Part shown: positions 63,303-64,000 of the stretch, in pieces
How positions within the stretch are numbered: position 1 is the first letter of the stretch
How the letters are laid out: each line of letters begins with the position of its first letter
Assembly: GCA_965204905.1 (NCBI GenBank)
Contig: OZ242042.1
Span: forward strand, 1,054,001 to 1,118,000
Direction: 5' to 3'
Source: Bin87 sp965204905
Lineage (GTDB): Bacteria; Chloroflexota; Dehalococcoidia; Lucifugimonadales; UBA3495
Length of the DNA stretch: 64,000 nucleotides
The notes under the pieces: model-generated
Told to the model about the DNA's origin: nothing
Databases searched by the model: none
The model's input: the letters and a program-made list of their open reading frames with translations, nothing else
Made by a program: the position numbers and the translations under genes

Positions 63303-63555
63303 GGTGTGTCGGTTCAACGGCATTGCGATCCGGATTTATTTCAGGGATCATGGGCCGGCCCATTTTCATGCGGTGTATGGGGAAAGAGAGGTACAAGTAG
63401 CGATTGGTACCCTGACCGTGTTGCACGGGAGTTTGCCCACTCGGCGCCAACGCGATGTGATGGAGTGGGCTAGACAACGTCAGAGTGAGCTCTGGGCGTG
63501 CTGGCACAACGCTCAATCCGGTGAAGCGCCGGGCAGTATTGCCCCCTTGGGATAG
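63295..63555 (+). CDS. DUF4160 protein
   Basis: The 86-residue product contains IAIRIYFRDHGPAHFHAVYG and VMEWARQRQSELWACW, matching DUF4160 (PF13711). It is translationally coupled to DUF2442. Confidence 0.85.
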   Translation: MPEVCRFNGIAIRIYFRDHGPAHFHAVYGEREVQVAIGTLTVLHGSLPTRRQRDVMEWARQRQSELWACWHNAQSGEAPGSIAPLG

Positions 63556-63616
63556 CCAACCTCCTATCCAGCGCTAACCGGCAAAGCCGAATCGCCTTTA
63601 TTTTTACCAATTCGCT

Positions 63617-63625
63617 TGCTATGAT
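63617..63625 (+). promoter_or_regulatory. Extended -10 promoter of VOC gene
   Basis: The sequence TGC-TATGAT lies 45 bases before ATG 63670. No clear -35 is seen. Confidence 0.45.
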
Positions 63626-63669
63626 GACGCAATCATCAACTACTTTCGTTGCGGAAAAGGGAGGAGATC

Positions 63670-64000
63670 ATGGGTTATACACCGAGAAATTTGGGACACG
63701 TCAACATCTTTGTCCGCAATGCGGAAAGCTCCCGCGAATGGTATGAGGACCTGCTGGGCCTGCACACCTACGGGTTCTTCCCGGGGCGCGCCGCCTTCAT
63801 GTCCGCCGACCTGGGCAACTCCCACGAGATCGCGCTGACCCAGGTGGGCGAGGATGCGATGGGGCCGCAGGGCGGGCAGGTGGGCCTGAACCACATGGCC
63901 TGGTACATGGAAACGCTGGACGACCTGGCGGAACTGTATCATCGCGTCAAGGAAAAGGGCATCAGCATCGACCGGGTGTCCGACCACGGCCACGCCATCG
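63670..64000 (+). CDS. VOC-superfamily protein (glyoxalase/extradiol dioxygenase type), cut by window end
   Basis: 110 residues are visible. NLGHVNIFVRNAESSREWYEDLLGL is the first beta-alpha-beta module with a metal-ligand His; GLNHMAWYMETLDDL starts the second module with another His. GGGAGGAGATC precedes ATG 63670. It could be an extradiol dioxygenase or glyoxalase-like enzyme; the C-terminus is missing. Confidence 0.85.
   Translation, partial: MGYTPRNLGHVNIFVRNAESSREWYEDLLGLHTYGFFPGRAAFMSADLGNSHEIALTQVGEDAMGPQGGQVGLNHMAWYMETLDDLAELYHRVKEKGISIDRVSDHGHAI

Overview
This is high-GC bacterial chromosomal DNA. The genome type looks like Chloroflexota, perhaps a SAR202/Dehalococcoidia-like lineage. 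That is an inference from gene content: family III CoA-transferases, a thiolase with a DUF35 partner, acetamidase/formamidase, an Agl23-like membrane protein, a caa3-type oxidase and many short dispersed palindromic repeats. No rRNA, tRNA or CRISPR array was seen.

Region 1 (1-15.9 kb) is an accessory island, mostly on the minus strand. It holds a SNF2 helicase cut by the window start and a PD-(D/E)XK nuclease with a probable Fe-S cluster. Next comes a tandem array of four paralogous DNA-binding proteins, each with a sigma-region-4-like helix-turn-helix, a HARE-like winged helix and a C-terminal winged helix. One further array position is filled by unrelated genes, the last of which ends in the paralogs' C-terminal tail. 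Every array unit ends in the same conserved ~60 bp repeat, and three of the five junctions also carry an intrinsic terminator. The island ends on the plus strand with recombinase remnants and an intact large serine recombinase whose 3' end overlaps dnaN. This array is the best candidate for an undescribed system.

Region 2 (15.9-30.4 kb) is core genome with patches of repeats. It contains dnaN with an extended -10 promoter, a repeat-disrupted HEPN-like pseudogene, alanyl-tRNA editing protein, a TPR protein, a four-gene membrane/glycolipid-type cluster (Agl23-like protein, HEPN-like protein, LPG-synthase-type membrane protein, FAD oxidoreductase), VapBC, a HicBA pair with a broken antitoxin, a class I amidotransferase-like protein without its catalytic residues, and gyrA.

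Region 3 (30.4-37.8 kb) includes a 738-residue protein in which HD, chorismate-mutase-like and TrpRS-like domains all appear to have lost key residues. It is followed by two tiny membrane proteins and then the canonical trpS. A heptad-repeat coiled-coil protein, a frameshifted zinc-ribbon gene and a HicBA module follow.

Region 4 (37.8-46 kb) is acyl-CoA and amide metabolism: thiolase plus DUF35 protein, a broken MBL-fold hydrolase, a SnoaL-like protein, acetamidase/formamidase, a DUF433/PIN-like toxin pair, and two overlapping CaiB/BaiF CoA-transferases.

Region 5 (46-55.2 kb) is aerobic respiration: ctaA and ctaB, an intervening VapBC module, then coxBACD. Both subunit II and the subunit IV-like protein carry a cytochrome c domain.

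Region 6 (55.2-64 kb) holds mixed housekeeping and catabolic genes: hydrolases, TrmO, FmdB, SCP2-like protein, beta-lactamase-fold esterase, DUF952, a kinase-like protein, a ThDP enzyme, a DUF2442/DUF4160 pair, and a VOC protein cut by the window end. Six toxin-antitoxin-type modules lie in about 40 kb.
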